Translations under genes and position numbers: made by a program
Notes under the pieces: model-generated
Database searches by the model: none
Seen by the model: only the letters and a program-made list of their open reading frames with translations
Told to the model about the DNA's origin: nothing
Shown: one piece after another, positions 34,441 to 42,180 of the stretch
Layout of the letters: the number at the start of each line of letters is the position of its first letter
Position numbering within the stretch: the stretch's first letter is position 1
DNA from: Nocardioides sp. SLBN-35
Lineage (GTDB): Bacteria; Actinomycetota; Actinomycetes; Propionibacteriales; Nocardioidaceae
Direction: 5' to 3'
Assembly (NCBI RefSeq): GCF_006715725.1
Contig: NZ_VFNU01000001.1
Span: 1,674,001 to 1,738,000 of the forward strand
DNA length: 64,000 bases

Positions 34441-34446
34441 AGCCTA
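34441..34446 (-). promoter_or_regulatory. -10 box for leaderless gene at 34434
   Basis: Minus-strand TAGGCT, 6 nt, then GTG 34434. Confidence 0.55.
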
Positions 34447-34486
34447 CGAGGTGTCGCTTCGCGAAGGGCTGAGACTAGGTATGTGG

Positions 34487-34500
34487 TGTACTTAGATACA
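34487..34500 (+). promoter_or_regulatory. candidate PadR operator
   Basis: Inverted repeat TGTA-CTTAGA-TACA ending at the first base of the PadR start codon, with a wider ATGT (34481-34484) to ACAT (34498-34501) symmetry. PadR regulators favour ATGT/ACAT dyads, so this is probably the autoregulatory site. Confidence 0.5.
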
Positions 34501-34847
34501 TGACCGATGCAGCGACCTGGCCCGCCCCATGGGTCCGAGCCGCCCTCGACCTCGCCGTCCTGGCGAGCCTGACCGAACGGGCTCTGCACGGGTACGCCAT
34601 CGGCCAGGTGCTCGCAGCCCACGGCTTCGGGCTGCTCAAGGGCGGCTCGCTCTACCCGGTGCTCGGCCGGCTCGAGGAGGCCGGTGATGTCGAGGCGGCG
34701 TGGGTCGAGGGGCAGGGCGGTCCCGGCCGTCGTGAGTACGCGCTGACTGCCAGGGGGCGGGAGCGGCTCGGGCGCGAACTCGCCTCCTGGCGCGACCTGG
34801 GAGACACGTTGACGACGATGGGTGACGGGGTGACGACGCATGGGTGA
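34500..34847 (+). CDS. PadR-family transcriptional regulator
   Basis: Predicted 115 residues, one winged-helix domain: LDLAVLASLTERALHGYAIGQVL, the LLKGGSLYPVLGRLEEAGDVEA recognition region and GRREYALTARGRERL. Small PadR proteins normally repress themselves and an adjacent transporter or membrane-protein gene. The next gene overlaps by 8 bp (ATG 34840) and encodes a membrane protein, the usual partner. ATG 34500 sits on the TGTA/TACA dyad described separately. Confidence 0.9.
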   Translation: MTDAATWPAPWVRAALDLAVLASLTERALHGYAIGQVLAAHGFGLLKGGSLYPVLGRLEEAGDVEAAWVEGQGGPGRREYALTARGRERLGRELASWRDLGDTLTTMGDGVTTHG

Positions 34848-35841
34848 GGCGACGACGCCGCTGGCCCGGACGATCGACGCGTTCGCCGACGCGAGGGGCG
34901 AGGAGTCGGACCGGGCGTGGGCGATGGGGGTCTGCTTCGCCCTGCTGGCCCGGGACGTCCGTCACGACCTGGTCCGCGAGGACCTGGAGCAGGTGCTCGA
35001 GGTCGTCCGTGAGGCCGAGGACTCCCCGGAACAGCTCTTCGGACCGGCCCGCGAGCACGCTGCCGAGGTCTCTGCGCGCTGGGACGCCGAGGGGCGCGCG
35101 GTGTGGTCGCTCGAGGGAGTGGCCTCCGTTCGCGACGCCGTCGCCACGGGCCTGTACCTATCCGCGATCGCGGCGGCGGGCGTGTGGCTGGTCGGCCTGC
35201 TCCGAGGCGAGTCGAGCTGGACCATCGCCCATCTGCTGCTCGCCTGCGTGGGGCTCGCGGGGGCGGCCGGCTACGTGTTCTGGGATCGGATCTCGCGACG
35301 CCGGACCACGGCGGTCGCCGTACTCGCGACGGCCGCCGTCGTGCTCGGGTTGTCGGTGGCGCTGGGACCGCTCCTGATGCTGACGCATGACGCGCCGTGG
35401 GCGGAGGTACCCGGCGCCTGGCTGCTGCCCGTGGAGGCGGCGGCGCTGTGCGCAGCGGGCCTGGCTCTCGACCGGGCCGCCACCGATCGCGCGGCCGGTG
35501 ACTCCGCGGGGAGCCCCACCGACGAGGAGTGGGCGCGCCGGCTGGGCGGCCTGCTGCGTGGGCCCGGCTGGAGGTCCGACGCACGGGTGGGCGAGCTCGT
35601 GGCCGAGGCGCGATCGCACGCCGCGGAGGGTGGCCGTTCGCTGGTGGAGGAGTTCGGCAGGCCGGAGGATTATGCCGCGCGGCTCGGACCGGACCGCGCC
35701 CGCCGGCGCAGGCTGGTCGGGGCGGCCCTCCTGGTCCCCGCCGGCCTCAGCCTGCTGCTGTTCGCGGACGAGCATTCGTGGAACAGTCTCGGGCTCGCCG
35801 GGCTACTGGGCTGGATGGCGTGGCGGGAGTACCGCGGCTAG
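34840..35841 (+). CDS. PadR-associated membrane protein
   Basis: Predicted 333 residues. The soluble N terminus of about 100 residues (AFADARGEESDRAWAMGVCFALLARDV) is followed by about four transmembrane helices (residues 104-225), a soluble helical segment (EEWARRLGGLLRGPGWRSDA, with LVEEFGRPEDYAARLGP) and two C-terminal hydrophobic helices. The FGRPEDYAARLG block recalls the HAAS-type helices found next to PadR regulators. Translationally coupled to padR. Function unknown; probably an envelope-stress or transport-related partner. Confidence 0.75.
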   Translation: MGEATTPLARTIDAFADARGEESDRAWAMGVCFALLARDVRHDLVREDLEQVLEVVREAEDSPEQLFGPAREHAAEVSARWDAEGRAVWSLEGVASVRDAVATGLYLSAIAAAGVWLVGLLRGESSWTIAHLLLACVGLAGAAGYVFWDRISRRRTTAVAVLATAAVVLGLSVALGPLLMLTHDAPWAEVPGAWLLPVEAAALCAAGLALDRAATDRAAGDSAGSPTDEEWARRLGGLLRGPGWRSDARVGELVAEARSHAAEGGRSLVEEFGRPEDYAARLGPDRARRRRLVGAALLVPAGLSLLLFADEHSWNSLGLAGLLGWMAWREYRG

Positions 35842-35849
35842 CGCCGCCC

Positions 35850-35855
35850 TACGAT
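35850..35855 (+). promoter_or_regulatory. -10 box for leaderless RlmC-type gene
   Basis: TACGAT, 6 nt, then ATG 35862. It favours ATG 35862 over any upstream start. Confidence 0.55.
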
Positions 35856-35861
35856 GGATCC

Positions 35862-37028
35862 ATGGGTCCCGCCGTCCTCGACTGTGCCCACTTCACGGCG
35901 GGGGAGTGCCGCTCGTGCACCTGGCTCGGGCAGCCGTACGACGACCAGCTGGCCGCGAAGCTCGACGCGACCCGGGCGCTGGTCGACGCGCCCGGTCTGG
36001 TGTGGCTGCCGCCGGTGACCAGCCCGGCATCGGGCTTCCGCAACAAGGCCAAGATGGTCGTCGCGGGGACGGCTTCGGCTCCCACCCTCGGGATCTTGGA
36101 CCCGGACGGTGCGGGCGTGGACCTGCGCGACTGCGCCCTGCACGAGCCGGTCATCGTGGAGGCGCTGCCGGTGCTCGCGGAGCTCGTGCGGCGCGCCGAC
36201 CTGACGCCGTACGACGTCGGCTCGGCGGCCCCGGTCAGCCAGCGCGGTGAGCTCAAGCACCTGCTCGTGACGGCCTCGCCCGACGGCGAGCTGATGGTGC
36301 GGCTGGTGGTGCGCTCGACGGCGGTCGAGGCGCGGGTGCGCAAGCACCTGCCGTGGCTGCTCGGCGTCCTGCCCGGGCTGCGCGTGGTCACGATCAACGT
36401 CCAGCCCGAGCACCGCGCGGTGCTCGAGGGGGAGCGCGAGGTGGTGCTGACCGAGGCCGACACCCTGCCGATGCGGCTCGGCGCGGTGACCCTGCACCTG
36501 CGTCCGCTCAGCTTCTTCCAGACCAACACCGCCGTCGCCGCGGCGCTGTACGCCGAGGCGGTGGCCTGGGTCGCCGACCTCGCGCCGACCCGGGTGGTCG
36601 ACCTCTACTGCGGTGTCGGCGGGTTCGCGCTCCACCTCGCCGCGCCCGGCCGGCAGGTCACCGGCATCGAGATCAGCGCCGACGCGATCGCCTCGGCGCA
36701 GCGCTCACGCGACGAGGCCGGGCTGGCGGGGCAGGTCGACTTCGCGGTCGGCGACGCGACCGCGCCCGAGCACGCCGCGCTGCTGGCGGGAGCCGACCTG
36801 GTCGTGGTCAACCCGCCGCGGCGCGGCCTGGGGCACGACCTGTCCAGGCGGCTCGAGGAGTCGGGGGCGGCGTACGTCCTCTACTCCAGCTGCAACCCCG
36901 AGACGCTGGCGCGCGACCTGGCCGACCTGGCGTCCTACCGACCCGTGCGGGGACGCCTGCTCGACATGTTCCCGCAGACTCCGCACGCGGAGGTGCTGGT
37001 GCTGCTGGAGCGTCAGCGCAGCGAATAG
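35862..37028 (+). CDS. rlmC: RlmC/TrmA-family RNA (uracil-5-)-methyltransferase
   Basis: Predicted 388 residues. N-terminal cysteines CAHFTAGECRSCTW are placed as an Fe-S cluster site. Then come an RNA-binding region (SGFRNKAKMVV), the SAM domain VVDLYCGVGGFALHLA, VVNPPRRGLG and the catalytic cysteine in YSSCNPETLARDL. Members methylate C5 of a uridine in 23S rRNA or tRNA; length and the short N terminus (no TRAM domain) suggest RlmC (U747). Site specificity is inferred. It overlaps the convergent hemolysin III gene by 16 bp. Confidence 0.88.
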   Translation: MGPAVLDCAHFTAGECRSCTWLGQPYDDQLAAKLDATRALVDAPGLVWLPPVTSPASGFRNKAKMVVAGTASAPTLGILDPDGAGVDLRDCALHEPVIVEALPVLAELVRRADLTPYDVGSAAPVSQRGELKHLLVTASPDGELMVRLVVRSTAVEARVRKHLPWLLGVLPGLRVVTINVQPEHRAVLEGEREVVLTEADTLPMRLGAVTLHLRPLSFFQTNTAVAAALYAEAVAWVADLAPTRVVDLYCGVGGFALHLAAPGRQVTGIEISADAIASAQRSRDEAGLAGQVDFAVGDATAPEHAALLAGADLVVVNPPRRGLGHDLSRRLEESGAAYVLYSSCNPETLARDLADLASYRPVRGRLLDMFPQTPHAEVLVLLERQRSE

Positions 37029-37753
37029 GTCGCCAGCGAGACGCCGACGTAGTGCGCCACGAACGCGGCGACCGTGAAGCCGTGGAAGATCTCGTGGAAG
37101 CCGAACACCCGCGGCGACGGGTTGGGCCACTTGAACCCGTAGACCAGGCCGCCCATCGTGTAGAGCGCGCCGCCCACGGCGATGAGCACGAAGATCGCGA
37201 TCCCGATGCCGAGCCCCATCGCGGTCGCGCCCTCGAAGAACGCCGGGATGAAGAAGATCGCCGCCCAGCCGAGCGCGATGTAGATCGGCGCCGAGAGCCA
37301 GCGTGGGGCGCTGGGCCAGAAGATCTTGAACGCGATGCCGAGCAGCGCACCGGTCCACACGGTCGAGAGCATCACGACGCGGGCGGTGCCGTCGAGCAGG
37401 ATCAGCGCGAACGGCGTGTAGGAGCCGGCAATGAACAAGAAGATGTTGGAGTGGTCGAACCGGTTGAGCACGGTCCAGACCTTCGGCGACCAGGTGCCGC
37501 GGTGGTAGAGCGCGGAGGTCCCGAAGAGCAGCAGGGCGGAGCCGGCGTACAGGGCCGAGCCCGCCTTGGTCGTGGCGGTCGGTGAGAGGCAGACGAGCAC
37601 GATCCCGGCCGCGAGGACGAGCGGGGTGGACACGAGGTGGAACCAGCCGCGGAGCTTGGGCTTGATGTCCGCGACGGTCTCGCTGATCTGTTCCCCGAGG
37701 TCGTCCAGCCGGGCGCGGACCTTCTCGTTCGCGTGGTGGATGGCCTGGTTCAT
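37013..37753 (-). CDS. hemolysin III family membrane protein (YqfA/AdipoR-like)
   Basis: Predicted 246 residues with seven hydrophobic helices (LVLAAGIVLVCLSP, AGSALLLFGTSALYHRGTW, LNRFDHSNIFLFIAGSYTPFAL). Conserved Ser/His/Asp positions of the PAQR/HlyIII fold are present: SALYH, FDH and, near the C terminus, FGFHEIFHGFTVAAFVAHY. Members are thought to be metal-dependent lipid hydrolases or transporters; the hemolysin name is historical. Minus-strand TACCCT with 6 nt to ATG 37753 suggests a leaderless mRNA. Confidence 0.9.
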   Translation of the reverse strand: MNQAIHHANEKVRARLDDLGEQISETVADIKPKLRGWFHLVSTPLVLAAGIVLVCLSPTATTKAGSALYAGSALLLFGTSALYHRGTWSPKVWTVLNRFDHSNIFLFIAGSYTPFALILLDGTARVVMLSTVWTGALLGIAFKIFWPSAPRWLSAPIYIALGWAAIFFIPAFFEGATAMGLGIGIAIFVLIAVGGALYTMGGLVYGFKWPNPSPRVFGFHEIFHGFTVAAFVAHYVGVSLATYSLR

Positions 37754-37759
37754 GCAGGA

Positions 37760-37765
37760 AGGGTA
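37760..37765 (-). promoter_or_regulatory. -10 box for leaderless hemolysin III gene
   Basis: Minus-strand TACCCT, 6 nt, then ATG 37753. Confidence 0.55.
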
Positions 37766-37786
37766 CCCGCGACCCGTGGACGCAAA

Positions 37787-37826
37787 GACGGCCGGACGAA
37801 CGTGATCTCACGCTCATCCGGCCGTC
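37787..37826 (-). terminator. intrinsic terminator of the AIM24 gene
   Basis: Nested hairpin: outer arms GACGGCCGGA (37787-37796) and TCCGGCCGTC (37817-37826), inner CGTGA-tc-TCACG. On the minus strand the stem is followed by TTTGCG. It lies 20 bp beyond the AIM24 stop codon and ahead of the hemolysin III promoter. Confidence 0.65.
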
Positions 37827-37846
37827 GTCGGCGTAGCCCGAACGGG

Positions 37847-39040
37847 TCAGGCGGTGTGGACCGGCGGACCCTCCGAGGGCTGCACGATGACGAAGCCCGG
37901 ACCCTGGAAGGACACCTGGAACGCCTCGCCCGAGCCGCGGCCGATGAGGGCGCCCGCCGAGACGGTGGAGCGGATCGAGGTCTGCAGGTGCACCGACCAG
38001 GCGACCAGCGCGTTCGCGTCGGCGAAGGTCGGCGCCTCGGCCGCGTTGAGCACGACCGGCGCGCCCTCGGTGGTGATCGCGACCCAGCCGGTGCCGCGCA
38101 GGGTGGTGTTGAACAGGCCGCCGGCCGCGATGCTGCCGCCCTTGACCCGCTCGACGTTCCAGTCCAGCGAGGCCGAGAAGGCCAGGACGTTCGTGCCGTT
38201 GACCGACAGGCCGCTGTTGTTGAGGTGCAGGATGTGGACCTCGTGCGCGAGGTCGGCGAGGAAGACGTCGCCCTGGCCCTCGACCCGCATCAGCTGCAGG
38301 CCCTCGCCGGTCAGCGCCTTCTTGAGGAACTTCGCGGCACCCCCGCCCTGGTAGGCGAAGTTGACGTTGCCCTGGTAGGCGACCATCGAGCCCTGCTTGG
38401 CCATGAACGGCTCGGTGATCCGCACCCGCAGCAGCTTCTTGTTCTGCAGGATCGCGCCGGCACCGTCGACCTCGCTGAAGCGGCCGTCGATCAGCTCGCC
38501 GGAGATGCCGGCGAAGGCGTCGGCCGGCACCTGCTGGGCGCTGTAGCCGCCCGCCGGCTGCTGGCCCATGGGCTGGTACGACGGCTGCTGGGCCTGCTGG
38601 TACGGCTGCTGCACCGGGGGCTGGGCCGGGGGCTGCGCGGGCGGCTGGGACTGCTGGGACTGCTGGACCTGCTGGGCCGGCTCGGCCGGCTGGGCGGCGC
38701 GCGGGGCGACCGCGGTGACGGCGTCGAAGGAGAACGCGGGCTCGGCCGGCTCGCTCGCACCGCTGTCGGCGGACTCGCTCACCCCGCTCTCGGCGGCCTC
38801 CTCGCTGCCGACCCACACGTCGCCGGAGGAGCCGCTGTCCGACGTACCGCCGGAGTCAGTGGCGGTGCCGCTGCCGGTGGCGTCGGTGCCGGTCTCGGCA
38901 GCGCCGGCGTCGGCGGACGGGTAGAGCGCGTTGGTCGACTGCACGCCCTGGTCGGACACGTGGTCGGTCCACTGGGAGCCGTCCCAGTAGCGGAGCTCGT
39001 GGCGGCCGGTGGGGTCCGGGTGCCAGGCGGCTGCAGTCAT
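37847..39040 (-). CDS. AIM24 family protein with N-terminal DUF2510
   Basis: Predicted 397 residues. Residues 1-30 are a DUF2510 tryptophan motif (WHPDPTGRHELRYWDGSQWT). A low-complexity linker (about 40-165) rich in Ser/Gly/Thr, then Gln/Pro, follows. The C-terminal 220 residues are an AIM24/TerD-like beta fold (LLRVRITEPFMAKQGSMVAYQG, GQGDVFLADLAHEVHILHL). Such proteins are cytosolic or membrane-associated and of unknown biochemical function. AGGA before ATG 39040 is a usable Shine-Dalgarno. Confidence 0.88.
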   Translation of the reverse strand: MTAAAWHPDPTGRHELRYWDGSQWTDHVSDQGVQSTNALYPSADAGAAETGTDATGSGTATDSGGTSDSGSSGDVWVGSEEAAESGVSESADSGASEPAEPAFSFDAVTAVAPRAAQPAEPAQQVQQSQQSQPPAQPPAQPPVQQPYQQAQQPSYQPMGQQPAGGYSAQQVPADAFAGISGELIDGRFSEVDGAGAILQNKKLLRVRITEPFMAKQGSMVAYQGNVNFAYQGGGAAKFLKKALTGEGLQLMRVEGQGDVFLADLAHEVHILHLNNSGLSVNGTNVLAFSASLDWNVERVKGGSIAAGGLFNTTLRGTGWVAITTEGAPVVLNAAEAPTFADANALVAWSVHLQTSIRSTVSAGALIGRGSGEAFQVSFQGPGFVIVQPSEGPPVHTA

Positions 39041-39109
39041 GGTCGTCCTATCTGTCGGTTCGCGATTGGTCTCATCGTGTCAGTCGGGTGGGTGGCCGGG
39101 AACCCCGGC

Positions 39110-39115
39110 TAACAT
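39110..39115 (+). promoter_or_regulatory. -10 box for leaderless prenyltransferase gene
   Basis: TAACAT, 6 nt, then GTG 39122. Confidence 0.55.
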
Positions 39116-39121
39116 CAGGGT

Positions 39122-39895
39122 GTGGCGGATTGGAAGCGCGGTGCGCGCAGGGTGCTCTACCCGGCGTACGAGGCACGCATGCTTCGCAAGATGCCGAGCA
39201 ACCTGCCCAAGCACATCGGCGTCATGCTCGACGGCAACCGGCGCTGGGCCAGGGCCGTCGGTCGCGACACCGCCCACGGGCACCGCGCGGGCGCCGCCAA
39301 CATCGAGCCGCTGCTCGGCTGGTGCGACGAGGTCGGCATCGAGGTGGTCACCTTGTGGCTGCTGTCCACCGACAACCTCAACCGTCCCGCCGAGGAGCTC
39401 GAGCCGCTGCTCGAGATCATCGTCGAGGCCGTCGACTCGCTCGCCGACCAGCGGCGCTGGCGGCTGCACCCGGTGGGCGCCCTCGACCTGCTCCCCGACG
39501 CGGCCGCCAAGCGGCTCAAGGCCGCCGCCGAGGCGACGGCCGACGTCGACGGGATGATCGTCAACGTCGCGGTCGCGTACGGCGGTCGCCGCGAGATCGC
39601 CGACGCCGTCCGCTCCCTGCTCACCGAGCACGCCGCCCTCGGCACGCCGCTCGAGCTGCTCGCCCAGCAGATCGACATCGAGCACATCGAGGAGCACCTC
39701 TACACCAAGGGCCAGCCCGACCCCGACCTGGTGATCCGCACCTCGGGGGAGCAGCGCCTCGGCGGCTTCCTGCTGTGGCAGAGCGCGAAGTCGGAGTTCT
39801 ACTTCTGCGAGGCGTACTGGCCCGACTTCCGCCGGGTCGACTTCCTGCGCGCGATCCGCGCCTACGCGCAGCGCGAGCGCCGGTTCGGGTCCTGA
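39122..39895 (+). CDS. cis-prenyltransferase (isoprenyl diphosphate synthase, UppS family)
   Basis: Predicted 257 residues. The family signatures are MLDGNRRWARAVG (catalytic Asp and phosphate site), GHRAGAANIEPLL, LWLLSTDNLNRPAEEL, DLVIRTSGEQRLGGFLLWQSA and SEFYFCEAYWPDF. It builds Z-prenyl diphosphates for cell-envelope lipid carriers. Actinobacteria have a short-chain (Z,E-farnesyl) and a long-chain synthase; the N-terminal LYPAYEARMLRKMPSNLPKH resembles the short-chain Rv1086 type, but chain length cannot be read with certainty. Confidence 0.9.
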   Translation: MADWKRGARRVLYPAYEARMLRKMPSNLPKHIGVMLDGNRRWARAVGRDTAHGHRAGAANIEPLLGWCDEVGIEVVTLWLLSTDNLNRPAEELEPLLEIIVEAVDSLADQRRWRLHPVGALDLLPDAAAKRLKAAAEATADVDGMIVNVAVAYGGRREIADAVRSLLTEHAALGTPLELLAQQIDIEHIEEHLYTKGQPDPDLVIRTSGEQRLGGFLLWQSAKSEFYFCEAYWPDFRRVDFLRAIRAYAQRERRFGS

Positions 39896-39907
39896 CCGGC
39901 CCGCCGG

Positions 39908-39913
39908 TACCGT
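39908..39913 (+). promoter_or_regulatory. -10 box for leaderless siderophore-interacting gene
   Basis: TACCGT, 6 nt, then GTG 39920. Confidence 0.55.
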
Positions 39914-39919
39914 GGCGGC

Positions 39920-40684
39920 GTGAGCAAGCCCATCACGCTGCTGACCGTCGAGTCGACGGAGCAGCTCAGCCCGGGGATGACCCGGATCCGCTTCTCGGGC
40001 GACCTGGCCGCCTTCGCGCAGAGCACCTTCACCGACCGCTACGTCAAGCTCGTCTTCGGCGACCCCGCCGAGCTCGAGGCCGGCGGGCGCCCGACGCTGC
40101 GCACCTACACCGCGCTCGAGCCCGACGTCGCCGCCGGCACGCTCACGATCGACTTCGTCGTGCACGGTGACGAGGGCATCGCCGGCCCCTGGGCCGCGCG
40201 GGCGCAGCCCGGCGACACCATCCACGTCCGCGGGCCGGGCGGCGCCTACGCCCCCGACCCCGCCGCCGACTGGCACCTGCTCGCCGGCGACGAGGCCGCG
40301 ATCCCCGCGATCCGGCAGGCGCTGGCGGCGCTGGCCGAGGACGCGCAGGGGTACGTCGTGCTGCAGGTCGACGGGCCGTCGTACCAGCAGCCGGTCGCGG
40401 CTCCCGCCGGCGTCGCGGTGACCTGGCTGCACCGCTCCGACCCGAGCCACCCCGGCCTGGCCGACGCCGTGCGCGCGCTGCCGTGGCGCGAGGGCCGCGT
40501 GCACGCGTTCGTGCACGGCGAGGGGCAGGCCGTGATGAAGGAGATCCGGCCCTACCTGTACGGCGAGCGCGGGGTCCCGCGCGCCGACGTCTCGATCTCC
40601 GCGTACTGGAAGCAGGGCCGCACCGAGGAGACCTTCCGCGACTGGAAGGCCGAGCTGGCCCGCACCGAGGAAGGCACGTCATGA
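39920..40684 (+). CDS. siderophore-interacting protein (ferric-siderophore reductase family)
   Basis: Predicted 254 residues. An N-terminal FAD-binding barrel (MTRIRFSGDLAAF, YVKLVFGDPAEL, GRPTLRTYTALEPDVAAGTL with the RTYT FAD motif, VVHGDEGIAGPWAARAQPGD) precedes a C-terminal NAD(P)H domain ending in ISAYWKQGRTEETFRDWKAE, the family signature. Members release iron from ferric siderophores by reduction. It is coupled by ATGA to a DUF3817 membrane protein. No siderophore transporter lies nearby. Confidence 0.92.
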   Translation: MSKPITLLTVESTEQLSPGMTRIRFSGDLAAFAQSTFTDRYVKLVFGDPAELEAGGRPTLRTYTALEPDVAAGTLTIDFVVHGDEGIAGPWAARAQPGDTIHVRGPGGAYAPDPAADWHLLAGDEAAIPAIRQALAALAEDAQGYVVLQVDGPSYQQPVAAPAGVAVTWLHRSDPSHPGLADAVRALPWREGRVHAFVHGEGQAVMKEIRPYLYGERGVPRADVSISAYWKQGRTEETFRDWKAELARTEEGTS

Positions 40685-41130
40685 ACACCCCCACCCGCCT
40701 GTTCCGCACCGTCGCGATCGCCGAGGCGATCACGTGGACGGGGCTGCTGCTCGGCATGTTCCTCAAGTACGGGCCGGCCGAGAACGAGACCGGTGTGCGG
40801 ATCTTCGGGATGCTGCACGGCATCGTGTTCGTCGCGTACGTCGTCACGACCGTGGTGGTCTGGGTGGACCGGCGCTGGTCGGCGGGACGTGGCCTGCTCG
40901 CGCTGGTCGCCGCCGTACCTCCGCTCGCGACGCTGCCGCTCGAGTGGTTCGCGATCCGCAAGGGCTGGTTGGGCGACGCGTGGCGGCTGCCCGCCGGGGC
41001 TTCGTCCTCGCTCCCCGATCGCGTCGTCGCGTGGCTGCTCACCAACCCGCTGCGCGGTCTGGGCGTGGGCCTGGTCGCCGTCGCCGCGCTGACCGGCGTC
41101 GCGCTGGTCGTGGGCCCGCCCGGATCCTGA
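40681..41130 (+). CDS. DUF3817 membrane protein
   Basis: Predicted 149 residues with four hydrophobic segments (VAIAEAITWTGLLLGMFLKY, GMLHGIVFVAYVVTTVVVW, LLALVAAVPPLATLPLEWFAI, GLGVGLVAVAALTGVALVVG). RLFRTVAIAEAITW, LHG and LPLEWFAI are typical of the DUF3817/YdzA family, small membrane proteins of unknown role. ATG 40681 overlaps the stop of the siderophore-interacting gene. Confidence 0.82.
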   Translation: MNTPTRLFRTVAIAEAITWTGLLLGMFLKYGPAENETGVRIFGMLHGIVFVAYVVTTVVVWVDRRWSAGRGLLALVAAVPPLATLPLEWFAIRKGWLGDAWRLPAGASSSLPDRVVAWLLTNPLRGLGVGLVAVAALTGVALVVGPPGS

Positions 41131-41134
41131 CCCC

Positions 41135-41180
41135 CGGTCGATCCCGGTCGATCCGGTCGATCCGGTCGATCCCGGTCAGC
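41135..41180. repeat. short tandem repeat GGTCGATC(C)
   Basis: Four imperfect copies of a 9-11 bp unit CGGTCGATCC(C) follow the DUF3817 stop, then a truncated CGGTCA. It is a simple tandem array likely generated by slippage; no function is evident. Confidence 0.7.
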
Positions 41181-41225
41181 GGGAGACCCCTTCCGGCGAC
41201 CCGGTGAGCCGGTGAGGCTCGCCGG

Positions 41226-42107
41226 ATGAGCGATCTCAACTGGACCCTGTCCGTGGGGATGGTGCCGACCGGCGACCTCCCCGAGCTGGCCCGCGCGGCC
41301 GAGGCCGAGGGCTGGGACGCGATCAGCCTCCCCGACTCGGTGTTCTTCCCCGAGCAGGTCTCGGCCGACTACCCGTACTCCGGCGACGGCAAGCGGATGT
41401 GGGCCCCCGACACCGACATGCCCGACCCGCTGGTCACCATCGCCGCGCTGGCCGCGGTCACCGAGCGGATCCGCTTCCGGGTCTCGGTGCTCAAGCTGCC
41501 GCTGCGCGACCCGCTGCTGCTCGCCAAGCAGGTGTCCACGCTCGCCGTGCTCACCGGGGAGCGGCTCGAGCTGGGCGTCGGGCTGTCGTGGATGCCCGAG
41601 GAGTTCCGCTTCACCGGCACCGAGATGCGCACCCGCGGCGCTCGCACCGACGAGGGGATCGCCGTCCTGCGCGCCGTGTGCCCCGGCGGCGGCCCGCAGT
41701 GGGCGGAGTTCCACGGCAGGCACTACGACTTCGACCGGCTGATCATCTCCCCGGCACCGCAGCAGCCGCTGCCGATCCTGGTCGGCGGCCACACCGAGCC
41801 CGCCCTGCGTCGCGCCGCGCGCCTCGGCGACGGCTGGATCTCGGCCAACCTCCCGGCCGCCGACCTGCCGCCCGTGATCGCGCGGCTGACCGGGCTGCGC
41901 GAGGAGGCGGGGCGGGCCGACGTACCGTTCTCGGTCTGTGTCTCGCCCGTCGGTGTCGCCGACGCGGCCGGCTTCGACGACCTGGCGGCTGCCGGTGCCA
42001 CGGACGTGTGGCTCAACCCGTGGCGGATGCTCGGTCACGCCCAGGCCGACCGTGAGACCCGGCTGGAGAGCGTGGCGAAGTTCGCCGCGGAGTTCATCCA
42101 CCGCTGA
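41226..42107 (+). CDS. LLM-class (luciferase-like) flavin/F420-dependent oxidoreductase
   Basis: Predicted 293 residues, TIM-barrel luciferase-like monooxygenase fold: ELARAAEAEGWDAISLPDS, VTERIRFRVSVLKLPLRDPLLLAKQVSTLAVLTGERLELGVGLSW, EEFRFTG, FDRLIISPAPQQPLPILVGGHTEPALRRAARLGDGWI. In actinobacteria such TIGR03619-like proteins often use F420. Substrate unknown. Its transcription runs into a 63-nt nested palindrome. Confidence 0.88.
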   Translation: MSDLNWTLSVGMVPTGDLPELARAAEAEGWDAISLPDSVFFPEQVSADYPYSGDGKRMWAPDTDMPDPLVTIAALAAVTERIRFRVSVLKLPLRDPLLLAKQVSTLAVLTGERLELGVGLSWMPEEFRFTGTEMRTRGARTDEGIAVLRAVCPGGGPQWAEFHGRHYDFDRLIISPAPQQPLPILVGGHTEPALRRAARLGDGWISANLPAADLPPVIARLTGLREEAGRADVPFSVCVSPVGVADAAGFDDLAAAGATDVWLNPWRMLGHAQADRETRLESVAKFAAEFIHR

Positions 42108-42111
42108 TGCA

Positions 42112-42174
42112 CCGCACCCCATGCGAATCGGTCGCAATCTTCGCGAGATCACGACCAGAACGCATGGGGTGCGG
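42112..42174. terminator. 63-nt nested palindrome, probable bidirectional terminator
   Basis: Outer arms CCGCACCCCATGCG (42112-42125) and CGCATGGGGTGCGG (42161-42174) are perfect. Inside, GGTCG/CGACC and ATCT/AGAT pair symmetrically around the loop tcgcg, separated by equal-length unpaired stretches. It lies between the convergent LLM and LivHMG genes, 4 bp and 6 bp from their stop codons. Confidence 0.6.
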
Positions 42175-42180
42175 CCGACC

